Source: JAFAGX01 sp035622175
GTDB lineage: Bacteria > Acidobacteriota > Terriglobia > Terriglobales > Acidobacteriaceae
Reading direction: 5' to 3'
DNA: 64,000 nucleotides
Assembly (NCBI GenBank): GCA_035622175.1
Contig: DASPVV010000249.1
Coordinates: 12,610-76,609, forward strand
The notes under the pieces were generated by a model that saw only the letters and a list, made by a program, of their open reading frames with translations, did not search any database and was not told the DNA's origin. The position numbers and the translations under genes are program-made. Positions 17,478-26,624 of this stretch are shown here, one piece after another. Within the stretch, counting starts at the first letter, position 1. The number at the start of each line of letters is the position of its first letter.

Positions 17478-17875
17478 TGTTGCTCGACCCTGATATGGGC
17501 GGACACACCGGATGCAACACCCGCCACGGTCTGCAGACACCATTCTTCAGGAGCTTTCAGCCGCTTGCGGGCTGGAGGAATGGCACGTCGATCGTACGCA
17601 CACTTTTCTCACCCCTGGGAATACGCAGCCTTGCCACCGGCTCCGACCATGCCGTGCTGCGGAAGAATATGGACGACTCTGCCCCTTAGACGCGATCGTC
17701 CGGCGCAGGATCGCCCGCCGCCTTTTGGCCTCTGGCGCTACATGGTCCGACGCGAGCTATCCCTGCGAAGCGGCACTTTCTTCGAGCAGTGTCTGTGGTG
17801 GCCAACCAAGCCGACCGCTGGGAGGTATACTAAATTAGGGTTGGAGAATTACGGTAGGGCCTAAAGGCTTGTTGT
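17478..17875. other. Intergenic, nothing recognised
   Basis: 398 bases between the convergent receptor and CRTAC1-like genes. Several overlapping short ORFs exist on the plus strand without ribosome-binding sites or family motifs. I see no clear terminator hairpin. Confidence 0.5.
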
Positions 17876-19636
17876 TCATCGGGCCCTCTTTGATGGCACA
17901 ATTCCTGCCCCTTCCCGCAGCGTCAGCAGTTGATTCGCCGCAATCCCCTTAAACGTCTCTCGCAGCCCGTTGGGCCAGTACACGTCGATGTCCGCTGAAG
18001 TATTGGGGCCAAGGCCGAAATGCAGCCGTGGATCGTTGCAGGAATAAAAGCTGGATTGGCTCAGTACCGCCTGAGCTTGAACCTTGGACCCGTATCGTAC
18101 CAGAACCCTGGCCCCGATGGCGCTGCGGTTTGATTTCACTCCCTCCAGTTTGATCTTGATCCAGTTTTGTTTGCCCTGCAGATCGTTGCGCAGCAGCGAC
18201 GGCGGCTCATTCAAATTCACCACCAGGATGTCGAGATCGCCATCGTTGTCAAAATCTCCAAAGGCACAGCCGCGGCTGCAGTGCGGTTCCGTCACCCCCG
18301 GGCCGGCCTGCTCTGCCAGTTCCTCGAAGGTGCCATTCCCCAGGTTGCGAAACAACGCCCGGGGAGTCTTGTTTGGATATTGGGGAAGTTTGCGTTCAAC
18401 TTCGGGGTAAACGTTGCCCGAAACCAGGAATAGATCAGGATATCCATCATTATCAAGGTCGACGATGCCCGCTCCCCAACAGATATACCGCGTTTCGACC
18501 GCCAATCGCGTCGACCGCGTCACGTCATCAAAATATCCTTTGCCGTCATTGTGATAGAGGCCATTCGCATCATCGGCAAAGTGGGTTTTGAAAAGATCGA
18601 TGTGTCCATCGAGATCATAATCGCCCACGCCGACCCCCATGCCCGCTTGTTCCATGCCGTCATCGCTGAGCGCCACACCACGGAGGATGCCCTCTTCGCG
18701 GAAAGTTCCATCATGGTTATTCATAAAGAGCAGACTCGGAGTCGAGTCGCAAGCTACGAAGATATCAGTCCATCCGTCCTCGTCCAGGTCGGCAGCGACC
18801 ACGGTCATGCCATAGGATTCGGTAGCGTTGGCGATCCCTGCTTCTTTGCTGACGTCCGTGAAAGTGCCGTCGCCGTTATTCCGGTAGAGAGAATGCCTCC
18901 CGGTCGGCAATCCACGAGGTCCACACTCAACTGGCACTCCTTTCCAGTTGCAATTCACGTTTTCGCCGGGTACCGGTGCGTGCTCCAACGAGAAACGGAC
19001 ATAGTTGGAAACGAAAAGGTCGAGGTGGCCGTCGCGGTTGTAGTCAAGGAAGCTGCACCCAGCTCCCCAACGCGGCTGATCGGTCCAGAGCCCGGCGGCC
19101 TTGGTTACATCGGTGAATGTTCCGTCTCCATTATTCCTGTACAAGCGGTTTTGTCCAAAGTACGCACAGAAAAGGTCTTCGAATCCGTCGTTGTTGTAAT
19201 CGCCAATGCAAACCCCTGAGGCCCAGCCAACCCCCTTGAGACCAGCTTTCTCGGTCACATCGGTGAAAGTGCCGTCGCGGTTATTCTTGTACAGCCGGTT
19301 CGTCGCTCCCGGCGGATCTCCGGTTAATTGCGTGCCGGAAAGAAGAAAGATGTCCATCCAGCCGTCGTTATCGTAGTCGACGAACGCGCATCCGCAACCG
19401 TTCGATTCCAGAATGTATTTCTTCGTCTCGACTCCGCCGTAAATCACGGGCTCACGGAGCCCGGCAGCTTGGGCCACATCCACAAAGTGCGCATAGAAAG
19501 GACGCCCCGATGGCGCGGGTCGAGCAAGTGGCTTGACGCTGTGAGTGGCGACACCCTGCGGAAAAAGGGGACGGGTTGTTGTCACGACAGCCGAACCAAA
19601 GAGAAGTTGTACAAAATCACGCCGCGTGAAATTCAA
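17876..19636 (-). CDS. CRTAC1-like FG-GAP/ASPIC-UnbV repeat protein
   Basis: A 586-residue exported protein. The N-terminus carries a Tat-like leader (TRRDFVQLLFGSAVV). Then come about seven FG-GAP/VCBS blades, each with a calcium-type D-x-D-x-D-G loop (FVDYDNDGWMDIF, GDYNNDGFEDLF, LDYNRDGHLDLF, GDFDNDGDLDIL) and the intervening LYRNNGDGTFTDV phrase. The C-terminus is an ASPIC/UnbV domain (SNRSAIGARVLVRYG ... DIDVYWPNGLRETF). Such beta-propellers are common in Acidobacteria beside TPR proteins and are presumed to bind ligands or partners outside the cytoplasm. A decayed TPR gene lies directly upstream on the same strand. Confidence 0.9.
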   Translation of the reverse strand: MNFTRRDFVQLLFGSAVVTTTRPLFPQGVATHSVKPLARPAPSGRPFYAHFVDVAQAAGLREPVIYGGVETKKYILESNGCGCAFVDYDNDGWMDIFLLSGTQLTGDPPGATNRLYKNNRDGTFTDVTEKAGLKGVGWASGVCIGDYNNDGFEDLFCAYFGQNRLYRNNGDGTFTDVTKAAGLWTDQPRWGAGCSFLDYNRDGHLDLFVSNYVRFSLEHAPVPGENVNCNWKGVPVECGPRGLPTGRHSLYRNNGDGTFTDVSKEAGIANATESYGMTVVAADLDEDGWTDIFVACDSTPSLLFMNNHDGTFREEGILRGVALSDDGMEQAGMGVGVGDYDLDGHIDLFKTHFADDANGLYHNDGKGYFDDVTRSTRLAVETRYICWGAGIVDLDNDGYPDLFLVSGNVYPEVERKLPQYPNKTPRALFRNLGNGTFEELAEQAGPGVTEPHCSRGCAFGDFDNDGDLDILVVNLNEPPSLLRNDLQGKQNWIKIKLEGVKSNRSAIGARVLVRYGSKVQAQAVLSQSSFYSCNDPRLHFGLGPNTSADIDVYWPNGLRETFKGIAANQLLTLREGAGIVPSKRAR

Positions 19637-19689
19637 GGATGCTGTGTCTCCATCGAGGCTGGATTTGGTTCCCCCAGTTTAGCGATTGT

Positions 19690-20010
19690 GTTTCCGATTC
19701 TGGTTCCGTGGATTCCGTGCGGAGTTCAGCCCATGGCTTGAGTAGGCTATTTCGTCTTTCTTTCGGCCACTCTTCCCCGGCGCCTGAATCCAGTGATAAA
19801 GCGCCCTCTGGTCCTTTGATCGTTGCCTAGAGCTTTGCGGCTCCGTTCGATGGCTTTGTCCTTCTCGCCTGCCTGTAAGTAGAACTTCACTAGAACATCG
19901 CGCGCCGCGGCCAGAAAGGGTTGGATGGCTCGCTTTCTGCACTGATTTCATGGTCTCGCGGAATTCCGTACTGCCCGGTTCGGGTCCCTTTTGCCTCAGA
20001 ATCAACATTC
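19690..20010 (-). pseudogene. TPR-protein C-terminal remnant
   Basis: Three successive minus-strand frames together read like the C-terminal TPR repeats of proteins usually found beside CRTAC1-like genes. One frame gives STEFRETMKSVQKA; a second gives LAAARDVLVKFYLQAGEKDK then AIERSRKALGNDQ; the first resumes with DQRALYHWIQAPGKSGRKKD. Two frameshifts separate them, and no start codon with a ribosome-binding site is present. The gene is therefore broken. The remaining bases of the 19637-20330 gap show no further gene I can support. Confidence 0.5.
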
Positions 20011-20330
20011 TGCTTCTTGGCTAGCTTGATTCGCATGCTCGCCAGCGCATCCCTCTTGCTTTGCCGGCCTCGATCGACTGACGTGTACAATGAGCACGCC
20101 TTTCGAAGTCACGCGTTGGGAACCGCGATGGCCGTCTATACCCGGCGACAAATTCTACGCGCTGCTGCGATCAGCCCGTCAGTCGGCTTTCTCCCCCGAC
20201 ATGCTGGTGCGGGTCCGACAAACAGGTTCCCCCAACGCTCGCCGACCGCTCAGGGCAAGTTTACCTCGCAGGCCGTAGAGAAGGCCACGTATGGCTCAGT
20301 CTCTGGAGGGCGCGCACGGAGACCATCTTT

Positions 20331-22964
20331 ATGAACAGAAGGCGCCTTACAATCCCCCGTCAGCTGGCTCTTGCTTTGGTCCTTATTCCAGTCCCCTGCA
20401 CCGCGCAGAAGGAGAACAATCCGGCATATCTGGATCCTTCCCAGCCGATCAAAGTCCGCGTCGATGATCTGGTGGGCAGGATGACTTTGGAGGAGAAGGC
20501 TTCACAGTTAGTAAACCAGTCGAGGGCCATTCCTCGGTTGCAGGTCCCTGCCTACGACTGGTGGAGTGAAGCCTTGCACGGGGTGGCGAATGCGGGAACG
20601 GCTACGGTCTTTCCCGAGCCGATTGGACTGGCTGCAACTTTTGATGACTCCTTGATCCATGAAATGGCAGTCGCCATCGGCACAGAGGCTCGGGCAAAGC
20701 ACGACCAAGCCGTAAGCGCTGGACGTAGGAGCATCATGGAAGGGCTAGATTTCTGGTCACCGAACATCAACATCTTCCGTGACCCACGTTGGGGACGTGG
20801 CCAGGAGACTTACGGCGAAGACCCGTTCCTTACTGCGCGAATGGGCGTTGCCTTCGTGACCGGTCTCCAAGGAGATGACCCGAAATATCTGCGGGTGATC
20901 TCTACCCCCAAGCATTTCGCAGTGCACAGCGGTCCCGAACCGACACGCCACACTATGGATGTGCAGGTCTCCAAGCATGACATGGAGGACACCTACTTGC
21001 CGGCTTTCCGCTCTGCAGTCATTGAAGGAAAAGCTGGCTCTGTCATGTGTGCCTACAACCGTGTAAATGGTGAACCGGCGTGCGCGAGTACATTCTTGCT
21101 GCAAGATCAGCTGCGAGGCGCCTGGAAATTCGAGGGCTATGTCGTCTCGGACTGTGGGGCGATTGAGGATGTTTTTGAAGGGCACCACTTCACCAACAGC
21201 CAGGCAGCAGCGTCTGCCATTTCATTGAAAACAGGGATGGACAATGAGTGCGCGGACTACTTCGGTGAGGTCAAAGACAATTCTGACTATGTGGCCTACC
21301 TGGATGCAGTGAAACAGGGCCTCCTGAGTGAGGCTAATATCGACGTCGCCTTGAAGCGTCTCTTTACAGCGCGCATACGGCTGGGGACGTTTGATCCTCC
21401 CGATCTCGTGCCCTCCGCGCAGACCTTGGATTCCGAAATCGACAGCGTGCCGCATCGCGCGCTCGCACTCAAGACGGCGCGCGAATCGATGGTGCTGCTC
21501 AAGAACGATGGTGTGCTACCACTCCCAGCCACGACGAAGAACATTCTGGTGGCCGGGCCACTTGCCGATTCTACTGAGGTGCTCTACGGCAACTACCATG
21601 GATCCCCTTCGCAAGCGACCACGGCATTAGAGGGTATTCGTCAGCAGTTGGGAGCAGCGCACGTTTCATACTACCCTGGAACGAATTTTCTGCGCGACAA
21701 AACCTTAGTTCCCACCTCTGCGCTTTTGACGGATGATGGAAATCCGGGCTTAAAGGGCGAATACTTCTCTGGAGACGATGTTGCTGGGACGCCCCAGATG
21801 GTTCGCGTGGATCCCTTCGTCAACCTGCACCCCTTCATTCCCGAATCAGGCGCTCTCGCCTTGCCTGCCGGCATGAAGGATTGCTCTGTGCGCTGGACCG
21901 GCCTTCTGATCCCAGCCGAATCGGGCAATTACCAATTCGAGCTGACAGGCGCAATGCATCGCCTGTGGCTCGACGGCAACTTGATCGTGGATGATGAGAT
22001 GCCCCGGACCGCCTCCATAGCGTTGACGCGGGGGCGTCGCTATCCGTTGAGAATCGAATACCGCCGAGGCGGATTCGGCACAAAGCTAGTATGGCTGCGT
22101 TTGAGCCCAGATCCCCTTATAGAAGCTGCCTCGGCTGCAAGTCATGCCGATGTCGTGATCGCGGTTGTCGGAATCACCTCCGCGCTGGAGGGCGAGGAGA
22201 TGAATGTCGATCTGCCGGGATTTAAGGGTGGCGACCGCACCAGCCTCGACTTGCCGGAGGAAGAAGACGTGCTTCTCGGCGCTTTGAAAGGAAGCGGCAA
22301 GCCGCTCATCGTTGTGCTGATGAACGGTAGCGCGCTTGCGGTCAACTGGGCAAGCGAACATGCCAATGCGATCCTTGAAGCCTGGTATCCAGGAGAAGAA
22401 GGAGGGACTGCCATTGGGCAAACCCTGGCTGGGAGCAACAACCCCGCGGGCCGTCTGCCTGTCACCTTTTATCAGGGGGTGGAACAGTTGCCGCCCTTTG
22501 AAGATTACGCGATGAAGAACCGGACTTATCGCTATTTCGAGGGGCAGCCCCTCTATCCTTTTGGCTACGGACTCAGTTACTCGACCTTCGCTTACAGTAA
22601 TCTGAAGCTCTCTTCCATCGCCCTGCAAGCTGGCGAGCCACTTTCCATCGAAGCGGAGGTGAAGAATACCAGCCAGCGAGAAAGCGATGAAGTTGCGCAG
22701 CTCTATCTGACCTTCCCGAAACTGCGGGGCGCACCGCTGCGCGCTCTGCGCGCCTTCACTCGCATACACCTGGGTCCCGGCGACTCACGGAATATCCGTT
22801 TTGTGCTGGAGCCGCGGGACCTGAGCTACGTGAACGAAGCTGGGGATCGGCTCATCTCGGCGGGAGACTACGTCATCACAGTGGGCGGTGGACAGCCGGG
22901 AACCGCTGCTCCCCAGGTTACGGCAAAAATCTCCATTCGCGGCGAGCGAAAGCTGGCCGAGTAA
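20331..22964 (+). CDS. Glycoside hydrolase family 3 with PA14 domain
   Basis: An 877-residue exported glycosidase (signal peptide about 1-25, ending CTAQ). The N-terminal TIM barrel contains the substrate-binding KHFAVHSGPE and the nucleophile Asp274 in VVSDCGAIED. A second alpha/beta domain follows (MVLLKNDGVLPLP). A PA14 domain is inserted at about 475-595 (GLKGEYFSGDD ... WLDGNLIVDDE), then the rest of the second domain and a fibronectin-III-like end. This layout is typical of beta-glucosidases and beta-xylosidases. GGAGA precedes the ATG. With the TonB receptor and CRTAC1-like gene nearby, oligosaccharide use is likely, but the sugar is not determined. Confidence 0.92.
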   Translation: MNRRRLTIPRQLALALVLIPVPCTAQKENNPAYLDPSQPIKVRVDDLVGRMTLEEKASQLVNQSRAIPRLQVPAYDWWSEALHGVANAGTATVFPEPIGLAATFDDSLIHEMAVAIGTEARAKHDQAVSAGRRSIMEGLDFWSPNINIFRDPRWGRGQETYGEDPFLTARMGVAFVTGLQGDDPKYLRVISTPKHFAVHSGPEPTRHTMDVQVSKHDMEDTYLPAFRSAVIEGKAGSVMCAYNRVNGEPACASTFLLQDQLRGAWKFEGYVVSDCGAIEDVFEGHHFTNSQAAASAISLKTGMDNECADYFGEVKDNSDYVAYLDAVKQGLLSEANIDVALKRLFTARIRLGTFDPPDLVPSAQTLDSEIDSVPHRALALKTARESMVLLKNDGVLPLPATTKNILVAGPLADSTEVLYGNYHGSPSQATTALEGIRQQLGAAHVSYYPGTNFLRDKTLVPTSALLTDDGNPGLKGEYFSGDDVAGTPQMVRVDPFVNLHPFIPESGALALPAGMKDCSVRWTGLLIPAESGNYQFELTGAMHRLWLDGNLIVDDEMPRTASIALTRGRRYPLRIEYRRGGFGTKLVWLRLSPDPLIEAASAASHADVVIAVVGITSALEGEEMNVDLPGFKGGDRTSLDLPEEEDVLLGALKGSGKPLIVVLMNGSALAVNWASEHANAILEAWYPGEEGGTAIGQTLAGSNNPAGRLPVTFYQGVEQLPPFEDYAMKNRTYRYFEGQPLYPFGYGLSYSTFAYSNLKLSSIALQAGEPLSIEAEVKNTSQRESDEVAQLYLTFPKLRGAPLRALRAFTRIHLGPGDSRNIRFVLEPRDLSYVNEAGDRLISAGDYVITVGGGQPGTAAPQVTAKISIRGERKLAE

Positions 22965-22987
22965 GATCAACCCGCCCTGGTTGGTCT
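22964..22987 (+). terminator. Stem-loop after the GH3 gene
   Basis: AGATCAACC (22964-22972) pairs with GGTTGGTCT (22979-22987), one G-U pair, six-base loop, starting at the GH3 stop codon. The following bases are only weakly T-rich, so it may be a terminator or an mRNA-stabilising hairpin. Confidence 0.4.
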
Positions 22988-23119
22988 AGAATCTTTGCTT
23001 TGCTGTGCTCTTGTCAGGCGCTTCCGCATCCGTGAAAACAACCTCTTGATTGGTGTTGCCCTAAGACGACCTACGATATGCGGGCCGAGGCAAGGGGACG
23101 TCAATTTAGAAGCTTCGAC

Positions 23120-23494
23120 TCAACCGATTTCGACCACGACTGCCACATCGAATTTCGAATAATACTTCTTCACCTCTCCGGCACCGTACTTTTCCCGAAA
23201 CTTCTCAATCACCGACCTCAATATCTTGGCGTCAGTGATGGGAGTCGCTCGCAACTGCGCCTCCGCGCCCCGCGCATCGATGCGAATCGCCGGGGTCTTG
23301 AGCACGTTCTTGTACCACTGCGTGTCCGACCCCTTCACAGGCAGGAGGTAGAGCTTCTCGCCTTCCACGACGAACCAGACGGGAAGCGAGATCGTCTGTC
23401 CACTCTTCCGGCCAATCACGCTCAGTTTGATCTCGCGATAGCGGGCGAGGCGGGCTTTTAGATTATCCTTCACAGTTGTGCTGCTGACAGACAT
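23120..23494 (-). CDS. Small F420-type nitroreductase/quinone reductase-like protein
   Basis: A 124-residue protein; ATG 23494 has GGAGG seven bases upstream. The pattern KLSVIGRKSGQTISLPVWF, then EGEKLYLLPVKGSDTQWYKN and PAIRIDARG, matches the split beta-barrel proteins of the deazaflavin (F420)-dependent nitroreductase group and their flavin-using relatives. No F420 biosynthesis gene is in the window, so the cofactor is unproved. A decayed paralogue lies at 25505-25806. Role unknown, possibly reduction of quinones or nitro compounds. Confidence 0.7.
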   Translation of the reverse strand: MSVSSTTVKDNLKARLARYREIKLSVIGRKSGQTISLPVWFVVEGEKLYLLPVKGSDTQWYKNVLKTPAIRIDARGAEAQLRATPITDAKILRSVIEKFREKYGAGEVKKYYSKFDVAVVVEIG

Positions 23495-23534
23495 GCGCAA
23501 ACCTCCAGCGAAATCTTACTCCTTCTAGAACCGG

Positions 23535-23645
23535 CCAGAAGGGTCCGTTGATGGTCACTTTGACCGGCCCTCTGGCCTTACTCCAGACACGCGGGTCGAG
23601 GGGCAGCGTGAAGAATGCCAGATAGCGAGCCGCAGGCGACGTCAC
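23535..23645 (-). pseudogene. DUF1905-like N-terminal fragment
   Basis: Bases 23535-23645 read, on the minus strand, FFTLPLDPRVWSKARGPVKV followed by TING. This is like the N-terminal strand pair of DUF1905 proteins. After about 35 residues the likeness stops, and no proper start is visible. A truncated remnant wedged between the cupin and the F420-type gene. Confidence 0.4.
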
Positions 23646-24088
23646 TTCTTCATGTCCACAAACAAGGCGATCCAGTCGCTGTCGCCAAGAACCCGGAATG
23701 TGTGCCCCTTACCAGTTAAATCCTCAGCCAGAATGACCTGCCCAGCTGCCACCACGAATCTCTGCCCGCCTGTAACCTCCACTTCAGAGCGTCCGCTAAT
23801 CGTGACGATGTACCGTCGCACGTCGGCGTTGTGCCAGTCTTCAAAGAATCCCGGAGCAACGCGCACGATGTAAGATTTCTCGGGGGAAATCGGGTCTGAC
23901 TGAGAGACTGTATTCGGTTCGCCGGGCACAAGCGAGAATTTCACGTCCATCTGCTCGAAGTGGCTCATGCCATCGGCCCCGGTGTAAAGCCGGGTAACGC
24001 TGACCGGCGCGCGCTCCTGCGCCATTCCAAGACTTCCACCACCTGCGAACAAGAGAGCAAGCGTCAAGCATGGCCTTAGGTTTCGCAT
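23642..24088 (-). CDS. Exported cupin-domain protein
   Basis: A 148-residue protein. ATG 24088 has GAGG seven bases upstream and is followed by a signal peptide (LTLALLFAGGGSLGMAQ). The rest is one cupin barrel: FEDWHNADVRRYIVTISGRS in the first half, and VVAAGQVILAEDLTGKGHTF, whose last His is a usual metal ligand, in the second. The first-motif histidines are only partly kept, so metal binding is uncertain. Substrate unknown. The gene stands apart from its neighbours. Confidence 0.75.
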   Translation of the reverse strand: MRNLRPCLTLALLFAGGGSLGMAQERAPVSVTRLYTGADGMSHFEQMDVKFSLVPGEPNTVSQSDPISPEKSYIVRVAPGFFEDWHNADVRRYIVTISGRSEVEVTGGQRFVVAAGQVILAEDLTGKGHTFRVLGDSDWIALFVDMKK

Positions 24089-24274
24089 GGAATTACCTCG
24101 GCTGCGAAGTATATCCAAGTTGGCCGCATAGGTCCGGCCAGCCGGTCAGCGGAACGCCTATTCTTTGCCGCTGGACGCACCAGCACTCCTTGCCGTTTCA
24201 GCCAGGAGAGAATTCCCACGACCTTCTGGTGGCAGCGGAACTCCGGACTAAGTTGGAACGCCACGCTCGAGCCG

Positions 24275-24793
24275 CTATTCTTGCTGCCCTTCCTTGGTTT
24301 CCAACCCGACGCGCTTAAGCATTTGCCGCAACCCTCGCTCTCCCCACGCTCCGCGCTGTTCCCCGGCGATGTTGCCGTCCCGGTCGATCAGTACATAAAT
24401 CGGATAGCGCTGCGCGTTATACATAGCCGCGAGATTGGTGTCTTTCGTTAGCACGACAGGAACGGAGCGCGGATGGTCAGCGAGGTATTTCTTCACCGTT
24501 TGATCCGGCTCCAAAACATCCACGGCGAGCACAATCAGGCCCTGATTCGCGAACTCCTTGGCAATGTCATCGACAATTTCGGCTTCCCTTCCGCAGTACT
24601 TGCACCAACTAGTCCAGAACTCGAACAGCACCACTTTGCCCTTCACCGAGGTATTGTCAAATTTTTCGCCGGCCGTCGTTTTTGCACGGAAGCGCGGAGC
24701 CGGCTGACCGATCTCATCGGCGGCCAATGCGCCTAAGGTGAACATCATCAGAGCGGCAGCGAATAACAAGGTCGAGGGATCACGGCGCGACAT
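24275..24793 (-). CDS. TlpA-like thioredoxin-fold protein
   Basis: A 172-residue exported protein. The start ATG 24793 gives a signal peptide (LLFAAALMMFTLGALAADE); an upstream extension to 24898 lacks signal character and is dropped. The thioredoxin fold shows FEFWTSWCKYCGREAE with the CxxC pair, VPVVLTKDT and the cis-Pro region RYPIYVLID. Members reduce or isomerise disulfides in the periplasm, often for cytochrome c maturation or redox stress; no ccm genes are adjacent. No strong ribosome-binding site is seen. Confidence 0.85.
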   Translation of the reverse strand: MSRRDPSTLLFAAALMMFTLGALAADEIGQPAPRFRAKTTAGEKFDNTSVKGKVVLFEFWTSWCKYCGREAEIVDDIAKEFANQGLIVLAVDVLEPDQTVKKYLADHPRSVPVVLTKDTNLAAMYNAQRYPIYVLIDRDGNIAGEQRGAWGERGLRQMLKRVGLETKEGQQE

Positions 24794-25105
24794 GAGAGGG
24801 AAATAGTAGCACGAAGAGTGCTGGAGTTTAACCGTGGGTTGGCCTGAGCCGAGAAGACCCACGAACAGCAGGTTACGCAGGACGACATCGCGACCCAAGC
24901 CGCCCCGCTTCAGCTAGCCAGTGGCGAACTCGTGCGGCGGAATACTCTTCAACCCGGAGAACCGAGATACTCTCGATGCTGCTACGGTTAGCGGGAGGCG
25001 CCGAACTAGAAGACCTACGCACTTTTCCCCTTGGTGACAACCGTGGCGGGGTCGACATACGGCTCAGGCGTGAGCCTTCGACGGGGTGCATCTGAGACTT
25101 GTGTT

Positions 25106-25459
25106 TCATAGGGCATTCTGAATCAAGTGGACCGCAGCCTCAGGATCAGCCACTTCTACCACCAATTGGTTAAACCTCTCATCATATAAATCGATAACAA
25201 TCGCTCTTTCGGGGTGGTGCACATCCCAGAAGACTCGTTTTCCATCCTGATAAAACGTCCCCGCCGCCGTGATCACTCCAGGGATATTGGTCCCGGGCAA
25301 CCTGATGCCGTGGTACCAGCCGCGGGCGGCGTTTGGGTCTGCGCGGACACCCGCAACATGGACGAGCGGGATTTCCAGAGTGCTCTTGAATGCCCAGAGC
25401 TTGTCAGCGCCGCCAACATGCAACGTTAGCTTGCCTTCCACTACCGATAAATCAACCAT
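25106..25459 (-). CDS. Hypothetical protein, PH-like fold suspected
   Basis: A 117-residue soluble protein with a good ribosome-binding site (GGAGA before ATG 25459). The sequence is mostly beta-strand with conserved-looking phrases HGIRLPGTNIPGVI and VFWDVHHPERAIVIDLYDE, and a final helix. It resembles small bacterial proteins with a PH-like barrel whose function is unknown. It probably folds intact. Neighbours give no clue. Confidence 0.65.
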   Translation of the reverse strand: MVDLSVVEGKLTLHVGGADKLWAFKSTLEIPLVHVAGVRADPNAARGWYHGIRLPGTNIPGVITAAGTFYQDGKRVFWDVHHPERAIVIDLYDERFNQLVVEVADPEAAVHLIQNAL

Positions 25460-25504
25460 TGGATCTCTCCGCGCTGTTGGCCTACTCCGTCCGCGACCGC
25501 CTCA

Positions 25505-25806
25505 TCAAATCTCGAACCAATTCCTCACCTCTCCCGAGCCATAGTTCGCGCGGAACCTCTCGATCGCTGATTTCAACCTCTTGACATCCAGGATGCAAGT
25601 GGCCGGGAGCTCCGCTTCTGCGGCCCGATCTTCAATCCGAATCTGCACTTTCTTCAAGTACGTTCTGGAATCACTGCGTAGAGCAGATAGAGCCTCTCGT
25701 CTTCAACAACGAACCAGACTGGCGTCGAGATTCTGCGCTCGGTCTTTCTGCCGATCACGCTTAGCTTGATCTGGCGATAGCGTACGGGAGGCGTTCTGGA
25801 GGTCAT
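25505..25806 (-). pseudogene. Decayed paralogue of the F420-type reductase
   Basis: From ATG 25806 the frame reads YRQIKLSVIGRKTERRISTP then VWFVVEDERLYLLYAV, clearly homologous to the protein at 23120-23494. A deletion shifts the frame after YAV. The correct continuation (SDSRTYLKKVQIRIEDRAAE, later AIERFRANYGSGEVRNWFEI and stop) is in the next frame. The PVKG segment near the cofactor site is lost. Clear loss of function of one of two nearby paralogues. Confidence 0.75.
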
Positions 25807-25884
25807 TTTTGGGAATTGGCAAGTGACATTTGAAAGAGAGCGGGAGCAATCCCGCTCTCCTGTCAACCGTGGAACTGCCCGGCG

Positions 25885-26211
25885 CTAATCCTTCAACTCG
25901 ACTTGGATGACCTCGAATGGCGTTCTGCTGGTACTTTCCGGCAGGTGCGTAAAGGCGTCCAGATGCTGCACTGACCCGGCGTTCGCGTCGATGTCCTCAC
26001 TCCGCCCGTCCGGGTAGGTAAACTTGACCTGGGCATCAGTCAGGAACACGGCAATGGATTCAGGGTGACTGTGCATCACCGATTTCTCACCCGGTCCATA
26101 TTTGATGCGCACTACTCGGACTCGCTCGTTCTCGAACTCGACCTTGTAATGCCGAGGATCGACTTTCACGGGGTCTTCGGCGGTTGGTTGCGGCACTCTT
26201 GCGGTTGCCAT
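25885..26211 (-). CDS. Small cytoplasmic cupin
   Basis: A 108-residue single-domain cupin with AGGAGGG just before ATG 26211. The first cupin motif has PGEKSVMHSHPESIAVFL (HxH and Glu), and the second has AGSVQHLDAFTH with a further His; together these could bind a divalent metal. No signal peptide. Function could be sugar or small-molecule binding or isomerisation, unknown here. It is a separate gene from the exported cupin at 23.6 kb and only distantly like it. Confidence 0.78.
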   Translation of the reverse strand: MATARVPQPTAEDPVKVDPRHYKVEFENERVRVVRIKYGPGEKSVMHSHPESIAVFLTDAQVKFTYPDGRSEDIDANAGSVQHLDAFTHLPESTSRTPFEVIQVELKD

Positions 26212-26624
26212 CGTCCCTCCTTGATCTGAATTTGGATCGGCAACAGTCTAGTCTCTGGATCGTGGAAAGTACACTGTGTAGTGCTGGGTGCTGGCTCGGG
26301 TGATGGGCTCGCAAGGTTTAGGATCGCGCAGTTTCGGGAGGGCGCAGGCATAACAATTCCTTGACCTGTTTGTCTTGTCCTCGTCCCTCATTCCGTTTCC
26401 TTGGCATGAGACAGAAGTGGCTGAAGTGGCTGCATGGGCACCTTTTCCGAACGATGTGACACACACTCACGTGGGCCAACGCTAACTCTCCCGCCATACT
26501 CGAAGCATGCTGGGAGTCAATAAGTTGTTGTAACCTGCCAGCAGAGAGACTCTACGGATAGAGTCGGGTGCAGGTGATCGGAAGGGTGGTTGAATCACTG
26601 ATTCCAATGAGGGAAACTGTGCAA
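26212..26624. other. Intergenic, nothing recognised
   Basis: 413 bases between the small cupin and the end of the VWA gene. No supported ORF, RNA or repeat. A short palindrome ACACTGTGT near 26271 lies upstream of the cupin and might be regulatory. Confidence 0.5.

Noticed and set aside
20090..20278. Possible 62-codon gene upstream of GH3
   Set aside because: No ribosome-binding site, low-complexity Arg/Pro-rich end, no family.
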